Below, piece by piece: positions 1 through 9,378 of a DNA stretch of 37,813 nt. Position 1 is the stretch's first letter, and each line of letters starts with the position of its first letter. A model generated the notes under the pieces. It was not told the origin of the DNA. It saw nothing but the letters and a program-made list of their open reading frames with translations, and did no database searches. The position numbers were made by a program, and so were the translations under genes. This DNA is from Pedosphaera sp. (GTDB lineage: Bacteria > Verrucomicrobiota > Verrucomicrobiia > Limisphaerales > F1-12-MAGs170): the NCBI GenBank assembly GCA_009695275.1, contig SIBF01000021.1, positions 1 through 37,813 of the forward strand, read 5' to 3'.

Positions 1-6
1 GAATAT

Positions 7-474
7 ATGAACCTCGGCGATATTCTCCATAAAGAACAAATCATACCTGATTTGCGAGCTGCGACTCGGTGGGAGGCGATCGACGAGCTTATCGACAATC
101 TCGTCGTCACCGGCAAGATCAAGGTGGCGGATCGGCAAGCCATTGCCGCGGTGGTCAAGAAGCGCGAGACCTCGATGAGCACCGGCATTGGTTTTGGGAT
201 CGGTATTCCGCATGCTTCCACGGACTTGATTTATGAGGTGGTCGGGGCATTCGGGCGATCCAAGAAAGGCGTCAACTTCGATGCCTTGGATAATCAGCCT
301 GTCAACTTGATAATGCTTTTTCTAGTTCCTCAGGGGCAATTTCAAAAACATCTCCACACGCTGGCCAATATTGCGAAGCTGCTCCACAAAAAAGAATTTC
401 GCCAAGCTTTGGAAAATGCCAGCGACGCGGAGCTTATGTGCAGTATCATCAAAGATGCCTCCGTTGGCAAATAG
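7..474 (+). CDS. PTS EIIA (fructose/PtsN-type) domain protein
   Basis: A 155-residue single-domain protein of the PTS EIIA fructose/mannitol family. These cytoplasmic domains accept a phosphate from HPr or NPr on a histidine. The active-site context GIGIPHA is visible, with the putative phospho-acceptor at His69, and the length matches stand-alone PtsN-like regulatory proteins. No EIIB or EIIC domain is fused, and no sugar permease lies downstream, so a regulatory role (nitrogen PTS-like) is more likely than sugar uptake; this is inference. The ATG start at 7 fits the family N-terminus. The gene is followed 58 nt later by argS on the same strand and may be co-transcribed with it. Upstream partners, if any, lie outside the window. 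Confidence 0.88.
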   Translation: MNLGDILHKEQIIPDLRAATRWEAIDELIDNLVVTGKIKVADRQAIAAVVKKRETSMSTGIGFGIGIPHASTDLIYEVVGAFGRSKKGVNFDALDNQPVNLIMLFLVPQGQFQKHLHTLANIAKLLHKKEFRQALENASDAELMCSIIKDASVGK

Positions 475-532
475 CGCCGCCTCTACGCCGTTGGATTAGT
501 TCCCGCACGCCTGCTTTTCTCATCTTACAAAC

Positions 533-2272
533 GTGTTACCACATCGCCTCATCGAGCAGCTATTACAGCAAGCCGTCGCCCAATGTTTGTCCGATGCCAC
601 CATTGCCAACATCCTCGTGCGACCCTGCCCGGACCCAAAGTTTGGCGACTACCAGACCAGTGCTCTCATGTCGCTGGCAAAGGAGCGAAAGTTAAATCCC
701 CGTCAATTAGCGGCTGACGTCGCCACTCGACTGATCCTCCCGGCATGGGCCAAAATGGAAATTGCCGGTGCGGGTTTCCTGAATTTTCGTTTAGACACAG
801 CGATCATCGAGGAAGTGTTGCAATCTGCTGCTCGGGGTGAACACCTCTTTTTCGAGTTGGCCAGTGCGCCTCGGACGGTAGTGGTTGATTTTAGCTCTCC
901 GAACGTGGCGAAGCCGATGCACGTCGGCCACATCCGTTCGACGACCCTGGGCGATTGCCTCGCTCGCACCTTTCGACTGCTCGGCCACCGCGTCATTACG
1001 GATAATCACATCGGGGATTGGGGCACTCAATTCGGTAAACTTTTAGTGGGTTGGATGAGTGATCTGGATCGCAATGCCTTGCTCGCCGATCCGATTGGAG
1101 AGATGGAGAGGCTTTACAAGAAGGTCAATACCGACTGTGAAAGTAATCCGACGTCGCTTGAGCGCGCACGTTTCGAACTCTTGAAACTCCAGAATGGCGA
1201 CCCTCAGAACTTAGCGATTTGGCATGAGATGATCGATCTTTCGCAAAGCCAATTCGATAAGATTTATGCTCGTCTTGGCATCCGCTTCGATCACACGTTC
1301 GGCGAGAGCTTTTACAATCCGCGTTTGAAATCGATTGTTGGGCAACTTCGCGAAGCCGGTTTGGCGAGAGAAAGTGAAGGGGCAATCGCTGTCTTTTTTG
1401 ACTCCGTCCAGGAGCTAAAGGCTCATCCTGCTTTGATCCAAAAGAGCGATGGTGCCTTCAACTACATGGCCACAGACTTGGCCACGTTGCAGTATCGGAT
1501 GGAGACGTGGCACCCGGATGAAATCGTTTATGTGACGGATGGCCGCCAGCAACTTCATTTCACCCAGCTTTTCGCTATTTTCCGAGCTTGGTATCCCACG
1601 TTGAAACCCAAACTCATGCACGTCTGGTTTGGGGCGATTTTAGGAGAGGATGGCAAACCCTTCAAAACTCGTTCCGGCGATACCATTAAACTCTCTGACT
1701 TGCTGGACGAAGCGGAGGAACGGGCGCTTCGCGTTGTCATGGAGAAGAACCCGGAACTGGGTGACATCGAGCGCCGCGAAATCGCTCGAATGATTGGTAT
1801 TGGCGCCACCAAATATGCTGACCTATTGCCGAATCGCCAGAGCGACTATGGCTTTAGCTGGGACAAGATGTTAGCGTTTAATGGCAACACAGCGCCTTAT
1901 CTTCAATATGGATACGCGCGGATTCAAAGCATATTCCGGAAGTTGGACGCAACAGAATCCCTCGCTGACACCGGTGAGAAAGCTTCTAAACCGAACCTCA
2001 AGCTGACTGCCTCGGAGGAAATCACTCTGGCCAAACACTTGCTCAATTTCGGAATTGTTTTGGAAGCTGTGGCGGAGGATTACCGCCCCAATTACCTCTG
2101 CAATTATCTGTACGACTTATCTGGACACTTCGCGCGATTTTACGAGATTTGTCCCGTGCTGAAGGCGGAAGGACGGGAGCGCACAGCGCGCCTCGCGCTG
2201 TGCGACTTGACTGGCCGAGTGCTGAAACAAGGACTGGAGTTGCTCGGGATCGAAACCCCTCAGAAAATGTAA
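533..2272 (+). CDS. argS: Arginyl-tRNA synthetase
   Basis: A 579-residue class I aminoacyl-tRNA synthetase that charges tRNA-Arg in the cytoplasm. The N-terminal tRNA-recognition domain is followed by the HIGH-type signature H130-V-G-H133 inside SSPNVAKPMHVGH. The later FKTRSGDTIKLSDLLDEA segment is typical of ArgRS enzymes that lack a canonical KMSKS. The C-terminal anticodon-binding domain ends in a LELLGIETPQKM-like tail, as in many ArgRS. The start is a GTG at 533; residues from there (LPHRLIEQLL) fit the expected N-terminus, and no better ATG exists. There is no clear Shine-Dalgarno. Length and motifs are complete, so the gene looks functional. Confidence 0.97.
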   Translation: MLPHRLIEQLLQQAVAQCLSDATIANILVRPCPDPKFGDYQTSALMSLAKERKLNPRQLAADVATRLILPAWAKMEIAGAGFLNFRLDTAIIEEVLQSAARGEHLFFELASAPRTVVVDFSSPNVAKPMHVGHIRSTTLGDCLARTFRLLGHRVITDNHIGDWGTQFGKLLVGWMSDLDRNALLADPIGEMERLYKKVNTDCESNPTSLERARFELLKLQNGDPQNLAIWHEMIDLSQSQFDKIYARLGIRFDHTFGESFYNPRLKSIVGQLREAGLARESEGAIAVFFDSVQELKAHPALIQKSDGAFNYMATDLATLQYRMETWHPDEIVYVTDGRQQLHFTQLFAIFRAWYPTLKPKLMHVWFGAILGEDGKPFKTRSGDTIKLSDLLDEAEERALRVVMEKNPELGDIERREIARMIGIGATKYADLLPNRQSDYGFSWDKMLAFNGNTAPYLQYGYARIQSIFRKLDATESLADTGEKASKPNLKLTASEEITLAKHLLNFGIVLEAVAEDYRPNYLCNYLYDLSGHFARFYEICPVLKAEGRERTARLALCDLTGRVLKQGLELLGIETPQKM

Positions 2273-2336
2273 GGGTTCGTTCCCGGCTCTGAATCCTCCG
2301 CCAGCGACCCACGTCAGCGCGGAATCAATTTGTCCT

Positions 2337-3566
2337 TTATTCGACCCGAACCGGAGCAAGGACTAAGCGGAACCCCACATACTTGAATTGACGCCCAGGT
2401 CCCGCGGAGTTTCGAAACGCAGCACGACATGAGGCATCCGTATAATCCCAACCGCCTCCTCGGAAGACTCGACCGCCACCGGAAGCAGGGCCGGATGGGT
2501 CGATCACATCCCCACCAGGGTATAGGCTCTGATACCAATCCAGACACCATTCCCACACATTTCCATGCATGTCGTATAATCCGAAAGCATTGGGCAATTT
2601 CTCGCCTACAGGATGCGATTTGTCTCCGCTGTTGCTATTGTACCAAGCATACTTACCGAGGTCGGTGAAATCCGGGTCCTCCCCAAAACTAAACCGAGTG
2701 GACGCCCCTGCCCGGCTGGCGTACTCAAATTCGGCCTCGGTAGGTAAACGATATGCGTAGCCTGGCGGCAAGCGTCCGACCTCCTGCTCCTGCTCGGTTA
2801 ACTTCGAACAATACGCGACAGCTTCGACCCAACTCACCTGCTCGACAGGGCGATTAGGATTTCCGGTAAACCCACTCGGATTACTTCCGACCACGGCTTC
2901 GTACTCCTTCTGCGTCAGCTCGAATTTCCCCATCCAGAAGCCGTGAGGCAACGTCACTTGTGTTAGTGGGTCTTCATCCAAGTCACGGTTCTTCTCTTCG
3001 AGAGGACTTCCCATCACAAACTTTCCCGCCTTTATCCACACCATGCCAGCCACGGGCGTTGCCTGAATTTCTTCCAACTTGTAATAACGATTCGACTCCT
3101 GTTTGCCTTCAATCGTTATCGGGGCTCCTGAGCCTTCCATCAGATCCCCGGTGGCCTCCCATTGCCTCAGGTTGGTGCTAGTAAAAACCAAATATTTCCG
3201 GCCTTTGGTTGTGGAGAAAGTCACCTTGACGGCGTTGTTCTGTGCTTGCTCGATTCTGAGCGCTGCGGTCGCCACCGCCTCGAACCTAAAAAAAACGGTT
3301 GGCTCGTTGGTGTTACTAAAGTCGAACGAGATTGTTCCGCCCGTCCCGATTAGGGGTTCGCCAAAGATCTCCCACAGCTTCAAGTCTCTGCTCGCCGAGA
3401 CTTGATAACTTTTACCGACGGAACTGGCAAACGACACGATGACGGTTTTGCCCTGCTCTTGCCTTAAGTTTAACTTGAGGTCCGGCAGGAGGGTGAGGTC
3501 AACCGCACGGGCCACCGAAGACAGCGTTAGCGTCACTGTAAAGAACCAAACTAAAACATTGTTCAT
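2337..3566 (-). CDS. Secreted SUMF1/formylglycine-generating-enzyme-like protein
   Basis: A 409-residue protein with an N-terminal signal peptide (cleavage probably after VARA, near residue 21). Residues ~22-100 and ~101-170 hold two related beta-rich modules sharing a Y-x-V-x(2)-S-x(2)-L-x(2)-W pattern common in secreted Verrucomicrobia proteins. A SUMF1/FGE-sulfatase fold begins near residue 172 (MVWIKAGKFVMGS) and shows LPTEAEFEYASRAG, NAFGLYDMHGNVWEWC and RVFRGGGWDY. Aerobic FGEs use two cysteines five residues apart near the C-terminus. Here only the second equivalent, Cys380, is seen; the first position appears to be Tyr. True sulfatase activation is therefore doubtful, and a sugar- or ligand-binding or other SUMF1-fold role is possible. 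The gene is convergent with argS and divergent from the pseudopilin gene. Confidence 0.88.
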   Translation of the reverse strand: MNNVLVWFFTVTLTLSSVARAVDLTLLPDLKLNLRQEQGKTVIVSFASSVGKSYQVSASRDLKLWEIFGEPLIGTGGTISFDFSNTNEPTVFFRFEAVATAALRIEQAQNNAVKVTFSTTKGRKYLVFTSTNLRQWEATGDLMEGSGAPITIEGKQESNRYYKLEEIQATPVAGMVWIKAGKFVMGSPLEEKNRDLDEDPLTQVTLPHGFWMGKFELTQKEYEAVVGSNPSGFTGNPNRPVEQVSWVEAVAYCSKLTEQEQEVGRLPPGYAYRLPTEAEFEYASRAGASTRFSFGEDPDFTDLGKYAWYNSNSGDKSHPVGEKLPNAFGLYDMHGNVWEWCLDWYQSLYPGGDVIDPSGPASGGGRVFRGGGWDYTDASCRAAFRNSAGPGRQFKYVGFRLVLAPVRVE

Positions 3567-3729
3567 GGCTTCAAACTATTTGCAAATGATTCCGCAAAGA
3601 AAAGATTAATCGGTTCTCCGATCTATTACGAGCGCGACTAAATAATGTTTGGCACCCGTCGGCGGAAGCGTAAGATCATCGCCCATGAACCCGACGCAAG
3701 AGCAATTCTCCTGAACCGCAACGCGTCAG

Positions 3730-4641
3730 ATGCCTATCAGCCACAATTCCCGTGAGATTCCCATGAACGTCTTTCATTCGTTCTTCGAAAACCGCGAGCA
3801 AAGCCCTTCACTGGGCACGTTTCGCTCCCTGCGTGGAAGCCGGTCCCGGGGTTTCACGCTGATCGAACTGCTCGTTGTTATCGCCATCATCGCGATCCTT
3901 GCCGGAATGTTGCTGCCTGCACTGGCTAAGGCGAAGACCAAGGCTCACGGTGTTTCCTGCATGAGCAACCAAAAGCAGCTTGCGTTGGCGTGGATTCTTT
4001 ATACGGACGATCACAACGACAACCTCGTCTGGAACGATCTCACGTCTGACGGTCTTGGCTGGGTGCGAGGCATTCTCGACTACAGTCCCAGCAACCCGCA
4101 TAACACGAACACTGCTGGCCTTATCAATCCGGATTACGCCAAGCTCGCGCCTTACACAAAATCCCCCGGCATTTATAAGTGCCCGGCGGATCGTAGTTAC
4201 GTTGTTATAAAGGGTCAGCGGTTTCCCCGAGTGCGGAGCCTGTCGATGAGCCAGGCGATGAATTCTCGTGACGACTGGTTGAGTTATATCACCAAGAAAA
4301 AATACAATGTCTTTCGCAAAAGTTCGGACATTCAAGCGATGGGGCACTCGAAGGCGTTTGTGTTCATCGATGAGCATCCGGACAGCATCAACTATGGCGA
4401 CGTCGCCGTGGCCATGAACGACGGCGCGCCCTTGTCCAGCATTGCGATTATTGATTACCCAGCCAGCACCCACAACGGCTCCGGCGGGCTCAGCTTCGCC
4501 GATGGCCACGCGGAAATACACAAGTGGGTCGATAGTCGCACTAAACTGCCGTGGAAGAATCAGTCGATGACATTGGTTGTAAGTTCACCGGGAAACCTGG
4601 ACATGGTCTGGCTATCCGAACGCACCTCGATCGCACGGTAA
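3730..4641 (+). CDS. Pseudopilin with prepilin N-terminal motif and H-x9-DG C-terminus
   Basis: A 303-residue type II secretion/type IV pilin-like protein. The prepilin peptidase site GFTLIE lies at residues 41-46, so cleavage would follow Gly41 and Glu46 is the conserved +5 residue. A hydrophobic helix ([19 protein letters not shown]) follows. The C-terminal region has His248, nine residues, then Asp258-Gly259, which is the H-x9-DG signature of pseudopilins expanded in Planctomycetes and Verrucomicrobia. These are thought to be secretion or surface components, often many copies per genome; the exact role is unknown. A second in-frame ATG at 3763 would shorten the leader by 11 residues and is equally plausible. 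The gene diverges from the SUMF1-like gene. Confidence 0.92.
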   Translation: MPISHNSREIPMNVFHSFFENREQSPSLGTFRSLRGSRSRGFTLIELLVVIAIIAILAGMLLPALAKAKTKAHGVSCMSNQKQLALAWILYTDDHNDNLVWNDLTSDGLGWVRGILDYSPSNPHNTNTAGLINPDYAKLAPYTKSPGIYKCPADRSYVVIKGQRFPRVRSLSMSQAMNSRDDWLSYITKKKYNVFRKSSDIQAMGHSKAFVFIDEHPDSINYGDVAVAMNDGAPLSSIAIIDYPASTHNGSGGLSFADGHAEIHKWVDSRTKLPWKNQSMTLVVSSPGNLDMVWLSERTSIAR

Positions 4642-4733
4642 CAGTTGATTGACATAACAAATCCAAAACGAACCGCGCAGGGTCAAAAGAAAATACCTAA
4701 TAATCCGTTGACTAGAGGTGTCACGATGGATTC

Positions 4734-7700
4734 ATGAATCTCCTCCACTGCCTTGCATTCGGCTCATTCCTGCTAGCGCTTGCCACCGAGCTTCGCGCCG
4801 CGAACTCGATTCCCCCCGAGCATCTGCAATTCTTCGAGCAGAAGATTCGCCCCGTGCTCGTTGAACATTGCTACGGATGCCACAGCGCGCAGGCGAAGAA
4901 GGTCAAGGGCGGTCTGCTGCTCGACACTAAGGTCGGATGGCAAGAAGGAGGCGATTCGGGCGAACCGGCCATCCTGCCAGGCGACACGGAAAAAAGTCTC
5001 CTATTGCGCGCCGTGCGGCATGATGATCCCGATCTCGCCATGCCGCCGAAGAAGCCGAGGCTTCCCGACCCCATCATCTCAGTCCTGACGGCATGGGTAA
5101 AAATGGGCGCACCGGATCCGCGCGACGGCTCCAGTGAGGCTCGGCGTGGCGATAAATCGTGGTGGTCGTTGCAACCGCTCGCCCGCCCCGAGCCGCCGAA
5201 CGCCGCGGGCTTGACCGAAGCGTGGTCGGCCAGCCCGATTGACCGTTTCATTTTCTCGAAGCTCGCGGAGAATGGTTTGAAACCAAGTCCGCCAGCCGGA
5301 CGCCGCGCCTTGATTCGCCGCATCTGTTACGATTTGACCGGCCTTCCACCCTCGCCGAACGAAGTTGAAGCGTTCCAACGCGACACCAATCCGGATGCTT
5401 ACGAGAAGCTCGTGGATCGCCTCCTGAGTTCGCCGCGCTACGGGGAGCAATGGGGGCGGCACTGGCTGGATGTTGTCAGGTTCGGCGAGAGCCGCGGCTT
5501 CGAGCGCAATGAAATTATCCTCAACGCCTGGCCGTTTCGCGATTACGTGATTCGTTCCTTCAACGAAGACAAGCCGTTCAACCAACTGATTGTCGAACAT
5601 CTCGCCGGCGACGTCGTCGGCAAGGAGCGTCCCAATGTCGAAATCGGCGTGGCGTTCCTGACTGTTGGGCCTTACGACGACGTGGGCAATGGAGACGCCG
5701 TGGCCGTCGCGAACATACGGGCCGCGACTGTTGATGAGATCGTCAGCACGACGGGTGCGGCTTTCCTGGGACTGACTATTGGCTGCGCGAGGTGTCACAA
5801 CCACAAGTTCGATCCGATCCCAACGGAAGATTACTACCGATTGAAAGCAGCATTCGACGGAGTTTCCCACGGACCACGATCCCTCGCCACCGCCGAAGAG
5901 CGTCAGCGTTATGACGAGGCCATGAAGCCGCTGAACGAACGGCGCGCGCCAATTTCAGCGAAGAGATCGAAGCTAGAGATCGCCATCGTTGAACGCGCTT
6001 CCGCCCAAGTCGCGGAAGAAAAACCTCTCCGCCCTCCGCCAAGCGCGCATCTGACGGAGGAGAAATTCGCTCCGATTGCCGCCCGGCACGTGCGGTTGAC
6101 CGCGCTGTCGCATTCCAGCAATCCGAAATCCGGTGTGGGCGGGCGCATGGATGAATTCGAAGTGTGGACCTCGGGCGCGGGCCCTCGCAACGTTGCGCTC
6201 GCGACCAACGGCGGCAAAGCCATCGGAGCCGCTGGCAATGTCGCCAAGGATTTCGACGGTGCCTACAGCGTCGATCTGGTCACCGACGGCAAGTTCAGCG
6301 CACGTTGGTTCATCGGAAGCCCCGCCGTGCTCAGCATCACGCTGGCGCAGACCGAGACCATTGACCGCGTCGTTTTCTCTCACGATCGCGTCACGCTCTC
6401 GGACACTCCGATCGAAGGTCTAGGCCCTTGCGTGACCGAGTATGAAATTCACGTTTCCATGGACGGCCAATCATGGATCAAGGTCGCCGATTCCTTCGAC
6501 CGCAAACCATTCAATGAAGAACTCGCGCGCGAACGCAAGCTGCGCACCGCGACCGTTGACGAGCGCGCGCAATTCGCGGAACTCGACCGGCAACTCGCCG
6601 AGATTGGTCGGGAAACGCGCCAGGTTCCGGCGCTCAGTTCGGTGTGGGTCGGGAATTTTTCCCAGCCGAGTCGGCCTACGGTCGTCTTCAAAGGCGGCGA
6701 TCCGATGAAGCCCGGCGACGCGGTCCATCCCGCCAGCTTGAGCGTGCTCGATCACGTCGCCAAATCCTACGAACTCCCGGGCGATGCCCGGGAAGCCGAG
6801 CGCCGCTTCGCTCTGGCCCGATGGCTGGCGAGCGACGAGAACCCGTTGACCGCGCGCGTTCTCGCGAACCGCGTGTGGCAGCACCATTTTGGCGTTGGCA
6901 TCGTCGATACGCCGAGCGATTTCGGATTCCTAGGCGGCAGGCCGACACATCCCGAGTTGCTTGACTGGCTTGCGCGCCGGTTGCAGCACCACGGCTGGCG
7001 ACTCAAGCCCTTGCACCGGGAGATTCTACTGTCTCAGACCTACCAGCAGGCATCTGGAGAAATCGACGAGTATTCAGCGAACAGTAATCGGTCGAGAGGA
7101 CAGCGCCCTGACGGTTTCTCCAAACTGACCAATGACCCACTGATGGCGGATATTTCTGCCAATCAAAAGAAAGCCCGAGATCTCGACGCCGCCTCGCGCT
7201 TGCTCTGGCGCTTCCCCCCTCGCCGCCTGAGCGCCGAAGAGGTGCGTGACACCTTGCTGGCAGTCTCGGGCAAATTGGATCTTCGCGCGGGCGGGCCGGG
7301 CTTCCGCCTCTACGAATACAAACAAGACAACGTGGCCACTTATGTGCCGCTCCTCGAGCACGGCCCCGAGACCTATCGCCGCGCCGTGTATCACCACAAC
7401 GCCCGCGCCTCGGTCGTGGACATCCTGTCCGATTACGATCTGCCGGACAACGCTTTCGCCGCGCCGAGGCGCGCCAACACCACGAACCCGCTTCAGACAC
7501 TCACCATGCTAAACCACCGCTTCGTGCTCGACATGGCGACCGCGCTGAGCGAACGCGCCGCACGCGAAGCTGGCAACGACTCGGCCGCGCAGATCCGTCG
7601 TGCCTACGCTGCAGCATTCCAGCGCGAGCCAACTGAAAGAGAGCTGACTGCTGCAGTGGCGGTGACTCGTGCTCACGGCTCGGCCACCGTTTACCGAGCG

Positions 7701-7736
7701 CTGTTGAATGCAAATGAGTTGATTTACATCGAGTGA
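4734..7736 (+). CDS. PSD1/PSCyt1 family protein (DUF1549-DUF1553) with F5/8C-like insert
   Basis: A 1000-residue exported protein of the Planctomycetes/Verrucomicrobia cytochrome-like family. A signal peptide (~residues 1-23) is followed by a PSCyt1 domain with the haem-binding motif C46-Y-G-C49-H50. DUF1549 (PSCyt2) runs from about residue 165 and contains a second CxxCH at C351-A-R-C354-H355. Residues ~443-590 resemble a coagulation factor 5/8 type C (discoidin) carbohydrate-binding module, ending in YEIHVSMDGQSWIKVAD. DUF1553 (PSD1) occupies ~680-1000, including the NPLTARVLANRVWQHHFG region. The family's biochemical role is not settled; members are commonly found beside DUF1501 genes, as here. 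The start is ATG 4734, and the downstream DUF1501 gene begins 43 nt after the stop. Confidence 0.93.
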   Translation: MNLLHCLAFGSFLLALATELRAANSIPPEHLQFFEQKIRPVLVEHCYGCHSAQAKKVKGGLLLDTKVGWQEGGDSGEPAILPGDTEKSLLLRAVRHDDPDLAMPPKKPRLPDPIISVLTAWVKMGAPDPRDGSSEARRGDKSWWSLQPLARPEPPNAAGLTEAWSASPIDRFIFSKLAENGLKPSPPAGRRALIRRICYDLTGLPPSPNEVEAFQRDTNPDAYEKLVDRLLSSPRYGEQWGRHWLDVVRFGESRGFERNEIILNAWPFRDYVIRSFNEDKPFNQLIVEHLAGDVVGKERPNVEIGVAFLTVGPYDDVGNGDAVAVANIRAATVDEIVSTTGAAFLGLTIGCARCHNHKFDPIPTEDYYRLKAAFDGVSHGPRSLATAEERQRYDEAMKPLNERRAPISAKRSKLEIAIVERASAQVAEEKPLRPPPSAHLTEEKFAPIAARHVRLTALSHSSNPKSGVGGRMDEFEVWTSGAGPRNVALATNGGKAIGAAGNVAKDFDGAYSVDLVTDGKFSARWFIGSPAVLSITLAQTETIDRVVFSHDRVTLSDTPIEGLGPCVTEYEIHVSMDGQSWIKVADSFDRKPFNEELARERKLRTATVDERAQFAELDRQLAEIGRETRQVPALSSVWVGNFSQPSRPTVVFKGGDPMKPGDAVHPASLSVLDHVAKSYELPGDAREAERRFALARWLASDENPLTARVLANRVWQHHFGVGIVDTPSDFGFLGGRPTHPELLDWLARRLQHHGWRLKPLHREILLSQTYQQASGEIDEYSANSNRSRGQRPDGFSKLTNDPLMADISANQKKARDLDAASRLLWRFPPRRLSAEEVRDTLLAVSGKLDLRAGGPGFRLYEYKQDNVATYVPLLEHGPETYRRAVYHHNARASVVDILSDYDLPDNAFAAPRRANTTNPLQTLTMLNHRFVLDMATALSERAAREAGNDSAAQIRRAYAAAFQREPTERELTAAVAVTRAHGSATVYRALLNANELIYIE

Positions 7737-7779
7737 GCTCACTGACAAGGCATTGTTTTTTAAAAAACCAGTTTATAGC

Positions 7780-9231
7780 ATGAAGCCAGAACTCGCATCC
7801 CTTGATCTCACGCGACGGCACTTCCTGTCGCAAATCACCACCGGCTTCACAGGCGTGGCTCTGACTCATCTGCTCGCGGAGGACATGCTTGGGCGCGCGC
7901 TGCCGGCGAGCGGGTCGGCGCGGTTGCCAGGGCAGACGCACTTTGCTCCGAAGGCGAAACAGGTGTTGCAGATCTTTTGTCCAGGCGCGGCGTCGCATCT
8001 GGATCTCTGGGATTACAAACCGGAGCTCGAAAAGCGCGACGGCCAACCGCTCGCCGGCGAGGAGAACTTCTCCAGTTTCCAAGGCAAGAATGGGCCTTTG
8101 ATGAAGTCGCCGTGGCCCTTCGTGTCGGTGGGACGGAGCGGCAAGAGCATTTCCTCGATGCTGCCCAACATCGCGCAACATGTGGATGACATCGCGTTCA
8201 TCCACTCGATGACTTCGCGCACGAATACGCACGGACCTGGCTGCGTCTTCATGAACTCGTGCTTCACGCGCGAGGGTTTTCCCACAGCCGGAGCGTGGGT
8301 GAGCCACGCACTCGGCAGCTTGAATCAAAACCTCCCGACCTTTGTGGCGATGCAAGATGTGCGCGGTGAACCGCCAAACGGCAAGGCGAATTGGTCCAAT
8401 GGCTTCCTGCCCGCGCAACATCAGGCGGTGACGATGGCCGCGCAGCAGCCGTTGCGCAATCTGAGCCGACCAGCTTCGGTTAGCCAGCCGGAGGAAACGG
8501 CGACGCGCGACTTCCTCTCGTTCATCAATTCCGAGCATGCGGACCGGCATCCGGGCGAGAGCGAGTTGCGGGCGCGCATGGCCGCCTACGAACTGGCTGC
8601 GCGGATGCAACTGGCCGCGCCCGAGGTGAGCGACTTGTCCCGCGAGCCTGAGCATGTCCGCAAGCTCTACGGCTCGGACGACGCCAACCCGCTCAAAGCC
8701 GCCTACGCGAGGAATTGCCTGCTCGCCCGGCGCTTCTTGGAGCAAGGCGTGCGGTACGTCAGCCTGTATTGCGCCTCGAGGGCATCGTCGGTGGATGGCT
8801 TGTTGAATTGGGACGCGCACAAGTCATTGAAGGCTGATTACGAACGGCACTGCCCGATTTTCGATCAGCCCACCGCCGCGCTGCTCAGCGACCTCAAGCA
8901 ACGGGGCCTGCTCAACGATGTGCTTGTCATCTGGACGACGGAGTTTGGCCGGATGCCGACGCGCCAGGCCAGCACGCAAGGTCGAGACCACAACCCCGAC
9001 GCGTTCACCACCTGGATGATGGGAGCGGGGATCAAAGGGGGCGTGAGCTTCGGAGCGACGGATGAGTTTGGCCGTCGCTCCGTGAAGGACGTGTGCAGCG
9101 CATACGATTTTTATGCGACCGTCCTGCACCTTCTCGGGCTCAACCACGAGAAAGTCACCTATTACCACAATGGCGCCGAACGCCGCCTGACAGATGTTCA
9201 CGGCCAGGTGATTCAGGGCGTGCTGGCCTGA
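7780..9231 (+). CDS. DUF1501 protein with Tat-type leader
   Basis: A 483-residue DUF1501 family protein. The N-terminus carries a twin-arginine-type leader (TRRHFLSQ followed by a moderately hydrophobic stretch and an alanine-rich region), predicting export of the folded protein across the inner membrane. Family-typical segments are visible: SHLDLWDYKPELEKRDG near the start, NQNLPTFVAMQD in the middle, and VLVIWTTEFGRMPT and GRDHNPDAFTTWMMGAGIKGG near the C-terminus. The fold is related to alkaline phosphatase/sulfatase-like enzymes, but the substrate is unknown. The ATG at 7780 is preferred over an upstream in-frame TTG at 7753, since it places the RR motif 12 residues from the N-terminus. 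It is almost certainly an operon partner of the PSD1 gene. Confidence 0.93.
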   Translation: MKPELASLDLTRRHFLSQITTGFTGVALTHLLAEDMLGRALPASGSARLPGQTHFAPKAKQVLQIFCPGAASHLDLWDYKPELEKRDGQPLAGEENFSSFQGKNGPLMKSPWPFVSVGRSGKSISSMLPNIAQHVDDIAFIHSMTSRTNTHGPGCVFMNSCFTREGFPTAGAWVSHALGSLNQNLPTFVAMQDVRGEPPNGKANWSNGFLPAQHQAVTMAAQQPLRNLSRPASVSQPEETATRDFLSFINSEHADRHPGESELRARMAAYELAARMQLAAPEVSDLSREPEHVRKLYGSDDANPLKAAYARNCLLARRFLEQGVRYVSLYCASRASSVDGLLNWDAHKSLKADYERHCPIFDQPTAALLSDLKQRGLLNDVLVIWTTEFGRMPTRQASTQGRDHNPDAFTTWMMGAGIKGGVSFGATDEFGRRSVKDVCSAYDFYATVLHLLGLNHEKVTYYHNGAERRLTDVHGQVIQGVLA

Positions 9232-9309
9232 CCGGTGACGCGACCAGTTTGAAAGCGTCACGGAGAAACAAGGTCCACTCTTTAGCCCGGAACTGCGGAG
9301 TCTCAAAAA

Positions 9310-9338
9310 AGCGATTACTAGCAGTTTCAATAATCGCT
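9310..9338. promoter_or_regulatory. Inverted repeat upstream of the hydrolase gene
   Basis: An 8-bp perfect inverted repeat, AGCGATTA at 9310-9317 and TAATCGCT at 9331-9338, is separated by 13 nt. It lies about 40 nt upstream of the hydrolase start at 9379. It has no T-run, so it is not a convincing terminator. It could be an operator or a 5' leader hairpin, or chance. Confidence 0.3.
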
Positions 9339-9378
9339 GGCCCTGTTGGCGCGATACGACTAGCTTCTCGCCGCCACC

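Noticed and set aside
3808-4521. 237-codon minus-strand ORF over the pseudopilin
   Set aside because: Antisense to a gene with a clear prepilin motif; no domain seen in the minus product.
4649-4713. TTGACA and TTGACT before the PSD1 gene as promoters
   Set aside because: Neither has a -10-like box at 16-18 nt; the first is followed by CCGCGC and the second would place the -10 at the start codon.
7501-8820. 439-codon minus-strand ORF over the DUF1501 gene
   Set aside because: Low-complexity Arg/Ala/His-rich translation without motifs, antisense to a clear DUF1501 gene.
9233-9265. GTGACGC...GCGTCAC inverted repeat after the DUF1501 gene
   Set aside because: Only 7 bp with a 13-nt loop and no T-run, so it does not support a terminator call.
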